Counted from the first letter of the stretch, positions 1 through 6,799 are shown. The stretch: 13,584 nt of DNA from Comamonadaceae bacterium (GCA_947458345.1 CANHBU010000014.1:1-13584); one strand, 5' to 3'. The notes: generated from the sequence alone by a model not told the origin. Made by a program: numbers and translations.

Positions 1-413
1 ATCACCACCATCACAGGCGCTGAGTAGTGTGCGGCCATGGCCACGGTGGCGATCTGCGTCTTGTCACCCATCTCGGCCAGAAAGAAGGTGATGAAGGTGG
101 CGCCGAAGATGCCAAAACGCTGCGCGACCTGGGTTTCTTCCTCTTCGATCTTGTCGGGAATCAGGGTCCAGATGGCCATGCCGATGAACGAGGCACCCAG
201 CACCCAGCGAAGCACTTCGGGGCTGATGTTGGCGGTGATCCAGGCACCGAGCGCCCCAGCCAGTCCGTGATTGATGACGGTAGCGGCCAGAATGCCCAGG
301 ATGATGGGCACGGGTTTTTTGAAGCGCGCCGCCAGCACGAAGGCCAGAAGTTGGGTCTTGTCGCCAATTTCGGCCAAGGCGACGACGCCAGTGGAGACCA
401 GTAGAGATTCCAT
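1..413 (-). CDS. GDT1/TMEM165 (UPF0016) family cation transporter, partial
   Basis: Membrane protein of the GDT1/TMEM165 family, whose characterised members export Mn2+ or exchange Ca2+/Mn2+ for protons at the inner membrane. The start is the ATG at 413-411; the first 137 codons are visible and the gene runs off the left edge, where about a third of a usual 190-residue member is missing. The two family signatures are both present: EIGDKTQ at residues 15-21 and EMGDKTQ at 114-120. These acidic E-x-G-D-K-T motifs form the metal site. Hydrophobic segments lie at about residues 3-13, 37-58, 68-85 and 102-113, with an acidic loop (IEEEET) at 89-94. This reading frame is confirmed by both motifs. 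Manganese export is the likeliest role; substrate is inferred from the family only. Confidence 0.93.
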   Translation of the reverse strand, partial: MESLLVSTGVVALAEIGDKTQLLAFVLAARFKKPVPIILGILAATVINHGLAGALGAWITANISPEVLRWVLGASFIGMAIWTLIPDKIEEEETQVAQRFGIFGATFITFFLAEMGDKTQIATVAMAAHYSAPVMVV

Positions 414-431
414 GGGTTTGAGTGGGCGGTG

Positions 432-448
432 TCCAGACGAGGTCTGGA
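432..448 (-). other. Inverted repeat in the leader of the GDT1-type gene
   Basis: A 7-bp perfect inverted repeat (TCCAGAC and GTCTGGA around a 3-base loop) sits 18 bases upstream of the ATG at 413 in the 172-base gap between this gene and its minus-strand neighbour. There is no T-run, so it is not an obvious terminator. It could be part of a structured leader; GDT1-type genes in proteobacteria are often preceded by the manganese-sensing yybP-ykoY riboswitch, but the diagnostic core of that element is not seen intact here. Confidence 0.3.
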
Positions 449-585
449 ACAGTCCTGCTGCGTTCTGGCGATTGCCGCGGCCATTATTGCCCCGGGCTCG
501 CACGCCTTGAAGATCGCTAGCCCCCGACCCTGGGCCCGGACCCTAGATCCTGAACCCCGAGGAAACCGTTGAGCGGACGCGGCTT

Positions 586-1095
586 TCAGGCTGCCAGCAG
601 GCGCTGGCGGGCATCGAGCAGGCAATCGTCGACGCTGGGATGCGGGCCAGAATAAGCCGCCCAGAGGGTGCCTCGCGGCGCCTCGTCTTCGAATGCGCTG
701 GCAACGCCTTGGGCAAGCAGGGCCTGGTGCATGGCCCCGGCCAAGGATTTGTCGGCGCCATACATGGCATAGGTGCGATTTTCGGTGTGGACGCGCACGG
801 TGTGACCGTATTTGCCGCGTACGGCTTGGGCTTGCCCGATCTGCTTGAGCGCCGTTGCGCTCACGGTTCCTGTGGCCCCGTGATAGACCAAGAACTTGTT
901 TTGGGTGAGCACGAAGACGCCGGCGCCGGCCATGACTTCGCGGCCGCACACATAGGCCAGCAGGCTGTCGGGCGCATGGATGTGCTGGCGCAGCGCGTCG
1001 GCCGCTTGCGTGTTCAGTTTCTGACGGGCGTAGGGGTTGTGGCCCTCAATCAGGAATTCGGTCAGGGCTGCGCCGTGGAGCAAAGAGTTCAGCAT
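586..1095 (-). CDS. Hypothetical protein with bacterial PH-like core
   Basis: A 169-residue soluble protein with no signal peptide or membrane segment. Residues about 45-125 read like a bacterial pleckstrin-homology (YokE-type) domain: alternating strands that include GVFVLTQNKFLVYHG (59-73), a Lys-Gln-Ile turn near 84-86, a strand HTVRVHT (98-104) and a closing helix (117-130). The C-terminal 40 residues (139-169) are a short extension ending in a basic helix. The start is the ATG at 1095-1093; the upstream bases hold no good ribosome binding site. It lies on the same strand as the GDT1-type gene (172 bases downstream) and the LysR gene (101 bases upstream), without tight spacing. Function unknown; the fold assignment is by pattern only and is tentative. 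Confidence 0.72.
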   Translation of the reverse strand: MLNSLLHGAALTEFLIEGHNPYARQKLNTQAADALRQHIHAPDSLLAYVCGREVMAGAGVFVLTQNKFLVYHGATGTVSATALKQIGQAQAVRGKYGHTVRVHTENRTYAMYGADKSLAGAMHQALLAQGVASAFEDEAPRGTLWAAYSGPHPSVDDCLLDARQRLLAA

Positions 1096-1196
1096 GGAGG
1101 TGAAGGTCGCTTGGAGACAAAGCCCGCTACTCTATCTGCAAGGGCTTGCCCTCGCCTTTGATCGGCTATTTGCACCTTCGGCTTGCTGGCCCCGCC

Positions 1197-2159
1197 CTAG
1201 GCCCGACGTCGGCCGCTCGACTCGCCCTTGCGCGCATAGCGGCGTGCGTGCAAGGCGGGGAACTGGCTGATGATCAGTTCGCGCAGCCAGATGTTCGAGG
1301 GATCGTTGTGGGCGCTGCGGTGCCAAAACAGGTTGACCTGAAACGTCGGTGGCACAAAGGGCAGGGGCAACTCTTGCACGCCGCCGTAATTGCGCACGAA
1401 GTCCCCAAGGGCTTGCGGCACGATGGCCACCGCGTCGGTTTCAGACACCACCACGGGCACGCTCATGAAATGCGGGGTGCGCAGCAAGACTTTGAGGCGG
1501 ATGCGCTTGTCGCGCAGGAATTGATCGAGCACCTCCTGGCTGCGTCCCGGTGCCTCCACCACGATGTGGTCGAGCTTGGAGTACTGCTCGACCGTCAGGG
1601 CTTTGCCGGCAGCCGGATGCCCCACCCGAGCGATCGCGGTAAACGAGTGCAAGCCCACCCGCCTTTGAATCACCTGCGTGCCGCGGATGTCAGGGAAGAA
1701 GCCGGCGGCAAGGTCCACTTCCCCTGCGGCCATGGCCTCGGCCAGCTGCAGCGGCGGCATCACGACCGTGCGCAGGCAGATGCCCGGCGCGGTGTACTGG
1801 ATGCTGCGGATCGCCAGCGGCAGATAGATGCCCTCGCCAATATCGGACAGCGCGAGCCGGTATTCCTTGGTCGAGGTGGCCGGATCGAACTCGGGCGGCG
1901 CGAGCAACTCCTGATCGACGGTTTGCAAGATGCGCCGCACGGGCCCGATCATCTGGCGGGCGCGGCGGGTCGGCTCCATGCCAGAGGGGGTGCGGGTAAA
2001 CAGCGGATCTTGCAGCTGCTTGCGCAAGCGCATCAGCGCCGTGCTCAGGCCCGGCTGACTCATGTCGAGCTCGCGCGCGGCGGCGCTGACGCTGCGATGC
2101 AGGTAAACGCCTGCGAACACGCGCAGCAGGCGCACGTCTAAATTGCGGGGCTCATCCAT
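1197..2159 (-). CDS. LysR-family transcriptional regulator (NahR/NodD-like)
   Basis: A 320-residue LysR regulator. The N-terminal winged helix-turn-helix spans about residues 8-65, with recognition region VSAAARELDMSQPGLSTAL (24-42) and the wing DPLFTRTPSGMEPT (51-64). The SQPGLSTALMRLR pattern and DPLF-R-x-P-x-GM-x-PT are typical of the NahR/DntR/NodD branch, whose members often respond to aromatic acids. The effector-binding domain runs from about residue 97 to 300. It is divergent from the Rieske oxygenase operon with about 97 bases between starts, the usual arrangement for a regulator and its target. The start (ATG 2159-2157) is preceded only by a weak GAGAT-like site. I infer it activates the oxygenase operon in response to its aromatic substrate and represses itself. 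Confidence 0.93.
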   Translation of the reverse strand: MDEPRNLDVRLLRVFAGVYLHRSVSAAARELDMSQPGLSTALMRLRKQLQDPLFTRTPSGMEPTRRARQMIGPVRRILQTVDQELLAPPEFDPATSTKEYRLALSDIGEGIYLPLAIRSIQYTAPGICLRTVVMPPLQLAEAMAAGEVDLAAGFFPDIRGTQVIQRRVGLHSFTAIARVGHPAAGKALTVEQYSKLDHIVVEAPGRSQEVLDQFLRDKRIRLKVLLRTPHFMSVPVVVSETDAVAIVPQALGDFVRNYGGVQELPLPFVPPTFQVNLFWHRSAHNDPSNIWLRELIISQFPALHARRYARKGESSGRRRA

Positions 2160-2256
2160 GGGCTGTTATCTCAAATGCAGATGTAGCGTATCAGGAAAAT
2201 CGTATTGAGTCATGGGGTGGGTGGCCCAACAATGGCCACTCTGCTCTGGTCTGGTC
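2160..2256. promoter_or_regulatory. Divergent LysR/oxygenase promoter region with a T-N11-A box
   Basis: The 97-base divergent region holds an ATCT-N7-AGAT dyad at 2168-2182 that fits the LysR consensus T-N11-A (T2169, A2181). It lies right in front of the regulator's start, as expected for autorepression, and about 75 bases upstream of the chosen oxygenase start, as expected for activation. A CGTAT pair occurs at 2187-2191 and 2201-2205, spaced 14 bases apart. No convincing sigma-70 hexamers are visible. Confidence 0.4.
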
Positions 2257-3552
2257 ATGCAAGCTCCACACATCTGCCCTGGCGCCTCCAACGGCACCCC
2301 GCCCCAAGCCCCGCCGGCTGGTATCCCGCTCGATTTCAAGTGGCCCGAAGGTGGTGTGAGTCGCGTGCCTTTCCGGGTGTTTTCCGATCCGGCCATCTAT
2401 GCGCTGGAGCAGGAAAAGATTTTTCGCGGGCCGGTGTGGCACTACCTGTGCCTGGAAACCGAAGTCAGCCAAAGCGGCGACATCAAGACGACCTGGCTCG
2501 GCCAGACGCCCATCATCGTCACGCGCGATCAGGACGGCGTTGTGCACGCCATGGTCAACCGCTGCGCCCACAAAGGCGCGCTGGTCTGCCTCAAGGACCG
2601 CGACAACAAGCCCTCGCTGACTTGCGTCTACCACGCCTGGAACTATGCGCTCGACGGCCAGCTCAAGACGGTGGCGTTTCAAGATGGGATTCGGGGCAAG
2701 GGGGGCATGCCAGAGGACTTTGACCCGGCGCGCCACCGGCTCGAGCCGCTGCGCGTTCAGGTGTACTGCGGCATGGTGTTTGGCACGATGTCGGGCCAGA
2801 CGCCGCCGCTGCACGACTTCCTGGGCGAGCGCACGCGGGCGTTCATGGAGCGCAACATGGGCCAGCGGCTCAAGATACTGGGCGTGCACAGCCAGATCAT
2901 CCACAACAACTGGAAGCTGTACGCCGAGAACGTGCGCGACTCCTATCACGCCACTTTGCTGCACACCTTCTACACCACCTTCAAGGTCAATCGCCTGGAC
3001 ATGGATGGCGGCATCGTCTTGTCCGACAAGAAGTGGCACCACATCAGCTACTCCAAGCGCGCCACGCTGAACGTGGCCGAGGAATACCAAGAAGCCAAGG
3101 TTCATGCGGCGCAGTACGGCTCCGATCTCGAAGGCCCCGAGCTGCTCAAGACCTGGGAAGGCTTTGACGACGGCATCACGCACAGCATTCAGACCGTGTT
3201 TCCGACGCTGGTGATGCAGTTGACGCTCAACTCGCTGGCTGTGCGCTTTGTGGTTCCCCGCGGCGTTGACAAGACCGAGCTGTTCTGGATTTTCCTGGGC
3301 TATGAAAGCGACACCCCCGAGCAGCAAAAGATGCGTGTGATGCAGGGCAATCTGACGGGCGCGGCCGGTCTGGTGGCGCTAGAAGATGGCTGTATCAACT
3401 CGTTTGTGCAGCGAGGCACGGTCGGCAGCCCCGCCCATACCGCCTTCATCGAGATGGGCGGTCGCTTGGCCGAGTCCAACGAGTCATCGCGCGCCACCGA
3501 AGCGGCGGTGCGCGGCTTTTGGCACGGCTACCGCGACATCATGGGGTTCTGA
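2257..3552 (+). CDS. Rieske aromatic-ring oxygenase large (alpha) subunit, anthranilate/salicylate type
   Basis: Catalytic subunit of a Rieske non-heme iron oxygenase, 431 residues from this start. The Rieske [2Fe-2S] ligands are C103 and H105 (RCAHKGALVC) and C123 and H126 (CVYHAW). The mononuclear iron site is D-x2-H-x4-H: D228 as the bridging Asp, H231 and H236, with D377 (LEDG) as the carboxylate ligand. NWKLYAENVRDSYHATLLH is complete, so the enzyme should be active. Overall pattern recalls the large subunits of anthranilate 1,2-dioxygenase (AndAc) and salicylate 5-hydroxylase (NagG). An in-frame ATG at 2212 would add 15 residues (MGWVAQQW...), but 2257 leaves a more normal divergent promoter and N-terminus; neither start has a good ribosome binding site. 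The small subunit follows after 1 base. Expected substrate is an ortho-substituted benzoate; the exact one cannot be read from sequence. Confidence 0.92.
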   Translation: MQAPHICPGASNGTPPQAPPAGIPLDFKWPEGGVSRVPFRVFSDPAIYALEQEKIFRGPVWHYLCLETEVSQSGDIKTTWLGQTPIIVTRDQDGVVHAMVNRCAHKGALVCLKDRDNKPSLTCVYHAWNYALDGQLKTVAFQDGIRGKGGMPEDFDPARHRLEPLRVQVYCGMVFGTMSGQTPPLHDFLGERTRAFMERNMGQRLKILGVHSQIIHNNWKLYAENVRDSYHATLLHTFYTTFKVNRLDMDGGIVLSDKKWHHISYSKRATLNVAEEYQEAKVHAAQYGSDLEGPELLKTWEGFDDGITHSIQTVFPTLVMQLTLNSLAVRFVVPRGVDKTELFWIFLGYESDTPEQQKMRVMQGNLTGAAGLVALEDGCINSFVQRGTVGSPAHTAFIEMGGRLAESNESSRATEAAVRGFWHGYRDIMGF

Positions 3553-3553
3553 C

Positions 3554-4033
3554 ATGCCGACACAGGCCACTGACCCTTACCCGCAGATCGAGGCCTTGCT
3601 GCGCGACTATTGCCACGCGCTCGACGATGGCCAGGTCGAGCGCTGGACCGGCTTTTTTCAGGACGATGCCATCTACCAGATCACCACCCGTGAGAACCTG
3701 GCCAGAGGCTACCCCCTGGGGATCATGCTGTGCGAGGGGCGAGGGATGATGGAGGACCGCATCAAGGCCCTTAGAACCGCCAACATTTTCGAGAGCCACA
3801 GCTACTGCCACCTTTGTGGAGCCCTGGATGTGCGCCCCGAGATGCAAGGGCGCTGGAGCGTGCGCTCGAACTTCGCCGTCTACCGCACCATGTACAGTGG
3901 CCAGCAGTCGCTTTTTGCCACGGGCAAATACCTTGATGTGGTGGACACCAGCGGCGCGCAGCCCCTGTTTGCCGAGCGCATTGTGGTCATTGATTCGCGC
4001 CAGATTGACACCCTATTGGTGTACCCCCTGTAG
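3554..4033 (+). CDS. Rieske aromatic-ring oxygenase small (beta) subunit
   Basis: Beta subunit of the same oxygenase, 159 residues, of the SnoaL/NTF2-like cone fold (ring_hydroxyl_B family), with a structural role in the alpha3beta3 hexamer. Visible family landmarks are the N-terminal helix with D24-D25 and ERW (29-31), FFQDDAIYQITTREN (34-48), RGMMEDRIKALR (63-74), the NIFESH turn (77-82), and a C-terminal strand VVIDSRQIDTLLVYPL ending exactly at the stop, as in the AndAd/NagH-type subunits. The ATG at 3554 is 1 base past the large-subunit stop, so translation is probably coupled. A longer reading frame extends upstream into the large-subunit gene (from 3386), but that part is a shadow of the large subunit. 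Confidence 0.92.
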   Translation: MPTQATDPYPQIEALLRDYCHALDDGQVERWTGFFQDDAIYQITTRENLARGYPLGIMLCEGRGMMEDRIKALRTANIFESHSYCHLCGALDVRPEMQGRWSVRSNFAVYRTMYSGQQSLFATGKYLDVVDTSGAQPLFAERIVVIDSRQIDTLLVYPL

Positions 4034-4079
4034 GGGCGTGCATCTCTTGCCAACCACCCAATAACCGGAGGAGACATTC

Positions 4080-5054
4080 ATGCAAGGTATACGCCGTCGC
4101 GGCTTGCTGGCGCTAGGCGCTGCGGGTGCCATCGCGCCCGTGGGTGCATCGTTTGCGCAAGCCAATTGGCCCGACAAACCCATCCGCATCATCAATCCGT
4201 ATGCGCCCGGTGGCATTGCGGACCTGGCCGCCCGCATCATCCAGCCGGGTCTGCAAATGGGCCTGGGTCAGCCCATCGTGATCGAGAGCAAGCCGGGCGC
4301 CAACGGCAGTTTAGGTACCGAGTTCGTGGCACGCAGCGCGCCTGACGGGTACACCTTGCTGCTGGCCCTGGCCGCGCCGCAGACGCTCAACCAGTTCATC
4401 TTCAAGGTCAATTACGACGGCCTGAGGGACTTTGCCCCGATTGCCCTGGTCAACACCAATCCCTTGGTGCTCATGGTCAATCCAACGCTGCCGGTGCGCA
4501 CCGTGCGCGAGTTGATCGCCTATGCAAAGGCCAATCCGGGCAAGCTCAACTTTGCCGGTGCCGGCGGCTTTACCCAGTTTGCCGGTGAGATCTTCAAGCA
4601 CGCCGCCGGCATCGACATGGTGCACGTGCCCTACCGCGGCGGTGCGCCGGCGGTGGCGGCCGCCGCGGCCGGCGACGTGCAGCTCACCTTCGCCAACTTC
4701 TCTGATGCGCTCACCTGGATGCGTTCGGGCCGGCTGCGCCCCATCGCATTGACCAGCGCCAAGCGCTTTCCCCAAGCGCCTGATGTGCCGACCATTGCCG
4801 AGTCGGGCCTGCCTGGCTACGAAGTCAATGGCTGGAGCGGGCTCTTGGCGCCGGCGGGCACGCCGCCGGCGATCATCGATCGCATCGCCAAGGTCTTGCA
4901 GAAGGACTTTGCCGAGCCCGCAATGCGCAAGCGCTGGGAGGACATCGGCGCCGAGCCCGGCCATGCGGACCCGGCTGTTTTTGCCGCCATGATCCGGGCC
5001 GACATGCAAAAGTGGTCCGAGTTCGTCAAGCGCACCGGCATCAAGGTCGAGTAA
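4080..5054 (+). CDS. Bug/TctC-family tripartite tricarboxylate transporter substrate-binding protein
   Basis: Periplasmic solute receptor of the Bug (TctC) family, 324 residues, the full usual length. The signal peptide is residues 1-28, with RRR at 5-7, an Ala/Gly-rich core and a cleavage site after AQA (26-28). Mature features: WPDKPIRIINPYAPGG (30-45), the first ligand loop, then PGANGSLGTEFVARSAPDGYTLL, HVPYRGGAPAV and PDVPTIAESGLPGYE, all standard Bug landmarks that bind a carboxylate through ordered waters. The start is fixed by a strong GGAGGAG at 4067-4073, 6 bases before the ATG. It is the third gene of the oxygenase operon, 46 bases after the small subunit, suggesting it binds the oxygenase's substrate or a related acid. 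No TctA/TctB membrane genes are here; in Burkholderiales these receptors are often encoded away from them. Confidence 0.94.
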   Translation: MQGIRRRGLLALGAAGAIAPVGASFAQANWPDKPIRIINPYAPGGIADLAARIIQPGLQMGLGQPIVIESKPGANGSLGTEFVARSAPDGYTLLLALAAPQTLNQFIFKVNYDGLRDFAPIALVNTNPLVLMVNPTLPVRTVRELIAYAKANPGKLNFAGAGGFTQFAGEIFKHAAGIDMVHVPYRGGAPAVAAAAAGDVQLTFANFSDALTWMRSGRLRPIALTSAKRFPQAPDVPTIAESGLPGYEVNGWSGLLAPAGTPPAIIDRIAKVLQKDFAEPAMRKRWEDIGAEPGHADPAVFAAMIRADMQKWSEFVKRTGIKVE

Positions 5055-5067
5055 GGGTGCGACCGCC

Positions 5068-5090
5068 GCGCCAGCCTGGGCTGGCGCTTT
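5068..5090 (+). terminator. Terminator-like hairpin after the Bug receptor gene
   Basis: A perfect 8-bp stem GCGCCAGC/GCTGGCGC (5068-5075 and 5080-5087) with a 4-base loop, followed by TTTG. It lies 13 bases after the stop of the Bug gene and before the next promoter. The T-run is short, so termination may be incomplete, but the position and stem strength support a terminator. Confidence 0.7.
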
Positions 5091-5124
5091 GTGGTGCCTG
5101 ACCACAGGGGCGCAATTGCTGGCC

Positions 5125-5153
5125 TTGCTGCCCCTGCCGCAAGGCAGTACACT
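5125..5153 (+). promoter_or_regulatory. Sigma-70 type promoter for the riboswitch transcript
   Basis: TTGCTG at 5125-5130 and TACACT at 5148-5153, separated by exactly 17 bases. Each hexamer matches the consensus at 4 of 6 positions. The predicted transcription start, near 5160, falls right at the 5' end of the first glycine aptamer, which strengthens the call. Confidence 0.55.
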
Positions 5154-5160
5154 TGCCGCT

Positions 5161-5238
5161 CGATCGGGAGAGACCTGCTGCGCGCAGGCGCCGAAGGAGC
5201 AACCGCCCCGGAAACTCTCAGGCAAAAGGACCGGTCAG
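5161..5238 (+). promoter_or_regulatory. Glycine riboswitch, aptamer 1
   Basis: First aptamer of a tandem glycine riboswitch. Conserved blocks are seen in order: GGGAGAG at 5166-5172, the GCCGAAGGAGCAA core at 5190-5202, and ACTCTCAGGCAAAAGGACCG at 5214-5233. The closing P1 stem pairs GATCGG (5162-5167) with CCGGTC (5231-5236), with one G-U pair. Binding of glycine by both aptamers normally raises expression of genes for glycine use. Confidence 0.95.
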
Positions 5239-5245
5239 CGTATTT

Positions 5246-5340
5246 CACTCTGAAGAGTGGCTGGAATTCGTCCTCCGGCCCACCGCAGGAGCAAACGGGC
5301 TCACAAGGCCTGTGAATCTCTCAGGTTCCAAACAGAGGGG
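5246..5340 (+). promoter_or_regulatory. Glycine riboswitch, aptamer 2
   Basis: Second aptamer, joined to the first by a linker of about 9 bases as in other tandem glycine riboswitches. Conserved blocks: ACTCTGAAGAG at 5247-5257, CACCGCAGGAGCAAAC at 5281-5296 and ATCTCTCAGGTTCC at 5316-5329. The P1 stem pairs CTCTG (5248-5252) with CAGAG (5333-5337). The core reads CGCAGGAGC rather than the usual CGAAGGAGC, a one-base change. With aptamer 1, the element controls the DadA-like gene that begins 70 bases downstream. Confidence 0.94.
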
Positions 5341-5344
5341 GCCC

Positions 5345-5370
5345 GGCAGCACGCAAAGGTGTGCGCTGCC
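5345..5370 (+). promoter_or_regulatory. Candidate expression-platform hairpin of the glycine riboswitch
   Basis: GGCAGC (5345-5350) pairs with GCTGCC (5365-5370), continued inward by CGCA/TGTG across one A-C mismatch, around an AAGG loop. It starts 5 bases after aptamer 2 and is followed by CGCTTTCCCCTTT. It could act as a weak terminator or as part of a switch that sets access to the ribosome binding site at 5397-5402. Which of these applies cannot be decided by eye. Confidence 0.45.
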
Positions 5371-5410
5371 CGCTTTCCCCTTTGACGTTTGAATCTGAAA
5401 GGCCCGCGCC

Positions 5411-6712
5411 ATGCTGGCTCCTACCCGTTCCCCTTCCTTTCCTGCGTCTGCGCGCCACATCGTCGTGGTCGGCGGCGGCATCACGGGCGTCACCAGCGCC
5501 TACGCCTTGGCCCAGCAGGGCTTCGAGGTCACCCTGATCGAGAAAAACCGATACCCCGGCATGGAGACGTCTTATGCCAACGGCGGACAGCTCTCGGCTT
5601 CCAACGCCGAGGTCTGGACGCACCCGTCCACGCTCGTCAAGGGCCTGAAGTGGATGTTCAAAAAAGACGCGCCCTTGCTGATGAACCCCAAGCCGAGCTG
5701 GCACAAGCTCAGTTGGATGGCCGAGTTCGTGGCGGCCATCCCAAAGTACCGGGACAACACGATCGCCACCACCCGGCTGGCCATTGAGTCGCGCGAGCAT
5801 CACTTTGCCTGGGCCCGGGCTGAGGGCATCGAGTTCGACCACAAGCCCAAGGGCATATTGCATATCTACCGCAACAAGAAAGGTTTCGACCACGCCGGCG
5901 AGGTCTCCAAGCTGCTCGCTCAAGGGGGCCTGCCTAGGCGTGCCGTGACGCCTGAGGAGATGAAGGCCATCGAGCCGACCTTGCAGGGGCAGTACTACGG
6001 CGGCTATTTCACCGAAAGCGACTCGACCGGCGATATTCACAAGTTCACCTACGGCCTGGCCAAGGCCTGCGAGCGTCTGGGCGTGAAGATCCTCAATGAT
6101 CACGAGGTGCTCAGCGTGGCAGCCAATGGGCAGAGCGCTTTTGTGCAGGTCAAACATGCCGGCGACACCGACACGCTGACTTTCGATGCCATCGTCATCT
6201 GTGCCGGTGTGCACGGTCGCCGCCTGGCCGCGCAGCTCGGTGACCGGATCAACATCTACCCGGTCAAAGGCTACTCCATCACCGTCAATTTGCCCGATGC
6301 GATCAGCCAGGCCGCCGCGCCGCAGGTGAGCTTGCTCGACGATGAAACCAAGCTGGTCACCAGCCGCCTGGGCGAAGACCGCTTTCGCGTAGCCGGAACC
6401 GCCGAGTACAACGGCTTGAACCTCGACATCCGCGCCGACCGGATCCAGCCCCTGATTCAGTGGGTCAACCAGTGCTTTCCGGACATCAACACCCGCAAGG
6501 TCGTGCCCTGGGCCGGGCTGCGGCCCATGATGCCCAATATGCTGCCCCGGGTGGGTGCGGGCAAGAAGGCCAATGTGTTTTACAACACCGGCCACGGACA
6601 CCTGGGCTGGACCCTTTCTGCGATCACGGCGCAGCAGCTCGCCGGCCATGTGTGCCAGTGGAGTGGCCAGCGCGTGAGCGTGCCGGTAAGCGCCAGGCTC
6701 GCGCCGGCCTGA
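5411..6712 (+). CDS. dadA: FAD-dependent D-amino acid dehydrogenase (DadA family), under a glycine riboswitch
   Basis: A 433-residue flavoprotein of the DAO/DadA family, which oxidises amino acids to keto acids and ammonia and passes electrons to the respiratory chain at the inner face of the membrane. The dinucleotide fold is at the N-terminus: HIVVVGGGITGVTSA (16-30) with the GxGxxG glycines at 21-26 and the ribose-binding E44. The family motif SYANGGQLSASN is at 54-65. The C-terminal FAD/substrate block includes GLRPMMPNMLPRVG and the NTGHGHLGWT motif. The ATG at 5411 is preceded by GAAAGG (5397-5402), 8 bases away. It lies alone behind a tandem glycine riboswitch, which implies that its natural substrate is glycine or an amino acid whose use is tied to glycine, rather than D-alanine as in classical DadA. 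The rpiR-type regulator follows 87 bases later on the same strand. Confidence 0.9.
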   Translation: MLAPTRSPSFPASARHIVVVGGGITGVTSAYALAQQGFEVTLIEKNRYPGMETSYANGGQLSASNAEVWTHPSTLVKGLKWMFKKDAPLLMNPKPSWHKLSWMAEFVAAIPKYRDNTIATTRLAIESREHHFAWARAEGIEFDHKPKGILHIYRNKKGFDHAGEVSKLLAQGGLPRRAVTPEEMKAIEPTLQGQYYGGYFTESDSTGDIHKFTYGLAKACERLGVKILNDHEVLSVAANGQSAFVQVKHAGDTDTLTFDAIVICAGVHGRRLAAQLGDRINIYPVKGYSITVNLPDAISQAAAPQVSLLDDETKLVTSRLGEDRFRVAGTAEYNGLNLDIRADRIQPLIQWVNQCFPDINTRKVVPWAGLRPMMPNMLPRVGAGKKANVFYNTGHGHLGWTLSAITAQQLAGHVCQWSGQRVSVPVSARLAPA

Positions 6713-6720
6713 GGCGGCGC
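6701..6720 (+). terminator. Weak hairpin at the 3' end of the DadA-like gene
   Basis: GCGCCG (6701-6706) pairs with CGGCGC (6715-6720) across an 8-base loop that contains the TGA stop, followed only by TTC. The stem is GC-only, but without a T-run; it may slow transcription between this gene and the next rather than end it. Confidence 0.3.
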
Positions 6721-6799
6721 TTCAGGCGGGTGCATGGACAATAGGTCTCTTTCATGACTTGAAGCCGGCGGCTGCGTTTTGGCGGCGCCGGCCCTCTCC

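Noticed and set aside
161..949. Long minus-strand open frame (262 codons) across the GDT1-type and PH-like genes
   Set aside because: It overlaps two better genes in another frame, has an Arg/Pro/Ser-rich composition typical of a frame-shifted shadow in GC-rich DNA, and covers the noncoding gap between them.
1146..2141. 331-codon plus-strand frame opposite the LysR gene
   Set aside because: Composition rich in His, Arg, Gln and Ala with no domain; it mirrors the LysR gene, whose HTH is unambiguous.
2191..3327. 378-codon minus-strand frame opposite the Rieske large subunit
   Set aside because: Antisense shadow; the Rieske and iron ligand motifs on the plus strand are complete.
5091..5392. 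Small plus-strand frames across the riboswitch
   Set aside because: The sequence conservation in this stretch is explained by the two glycine aptamers; no ribosome site precedes the small frames.
5321..6649. 442-codon minus-strand frame opposite the DadA-like gene
   Set aside because: Antisense shadow rich in Gly, His and Leu; it runs into the riboswitch region and shows no recognisable domain.
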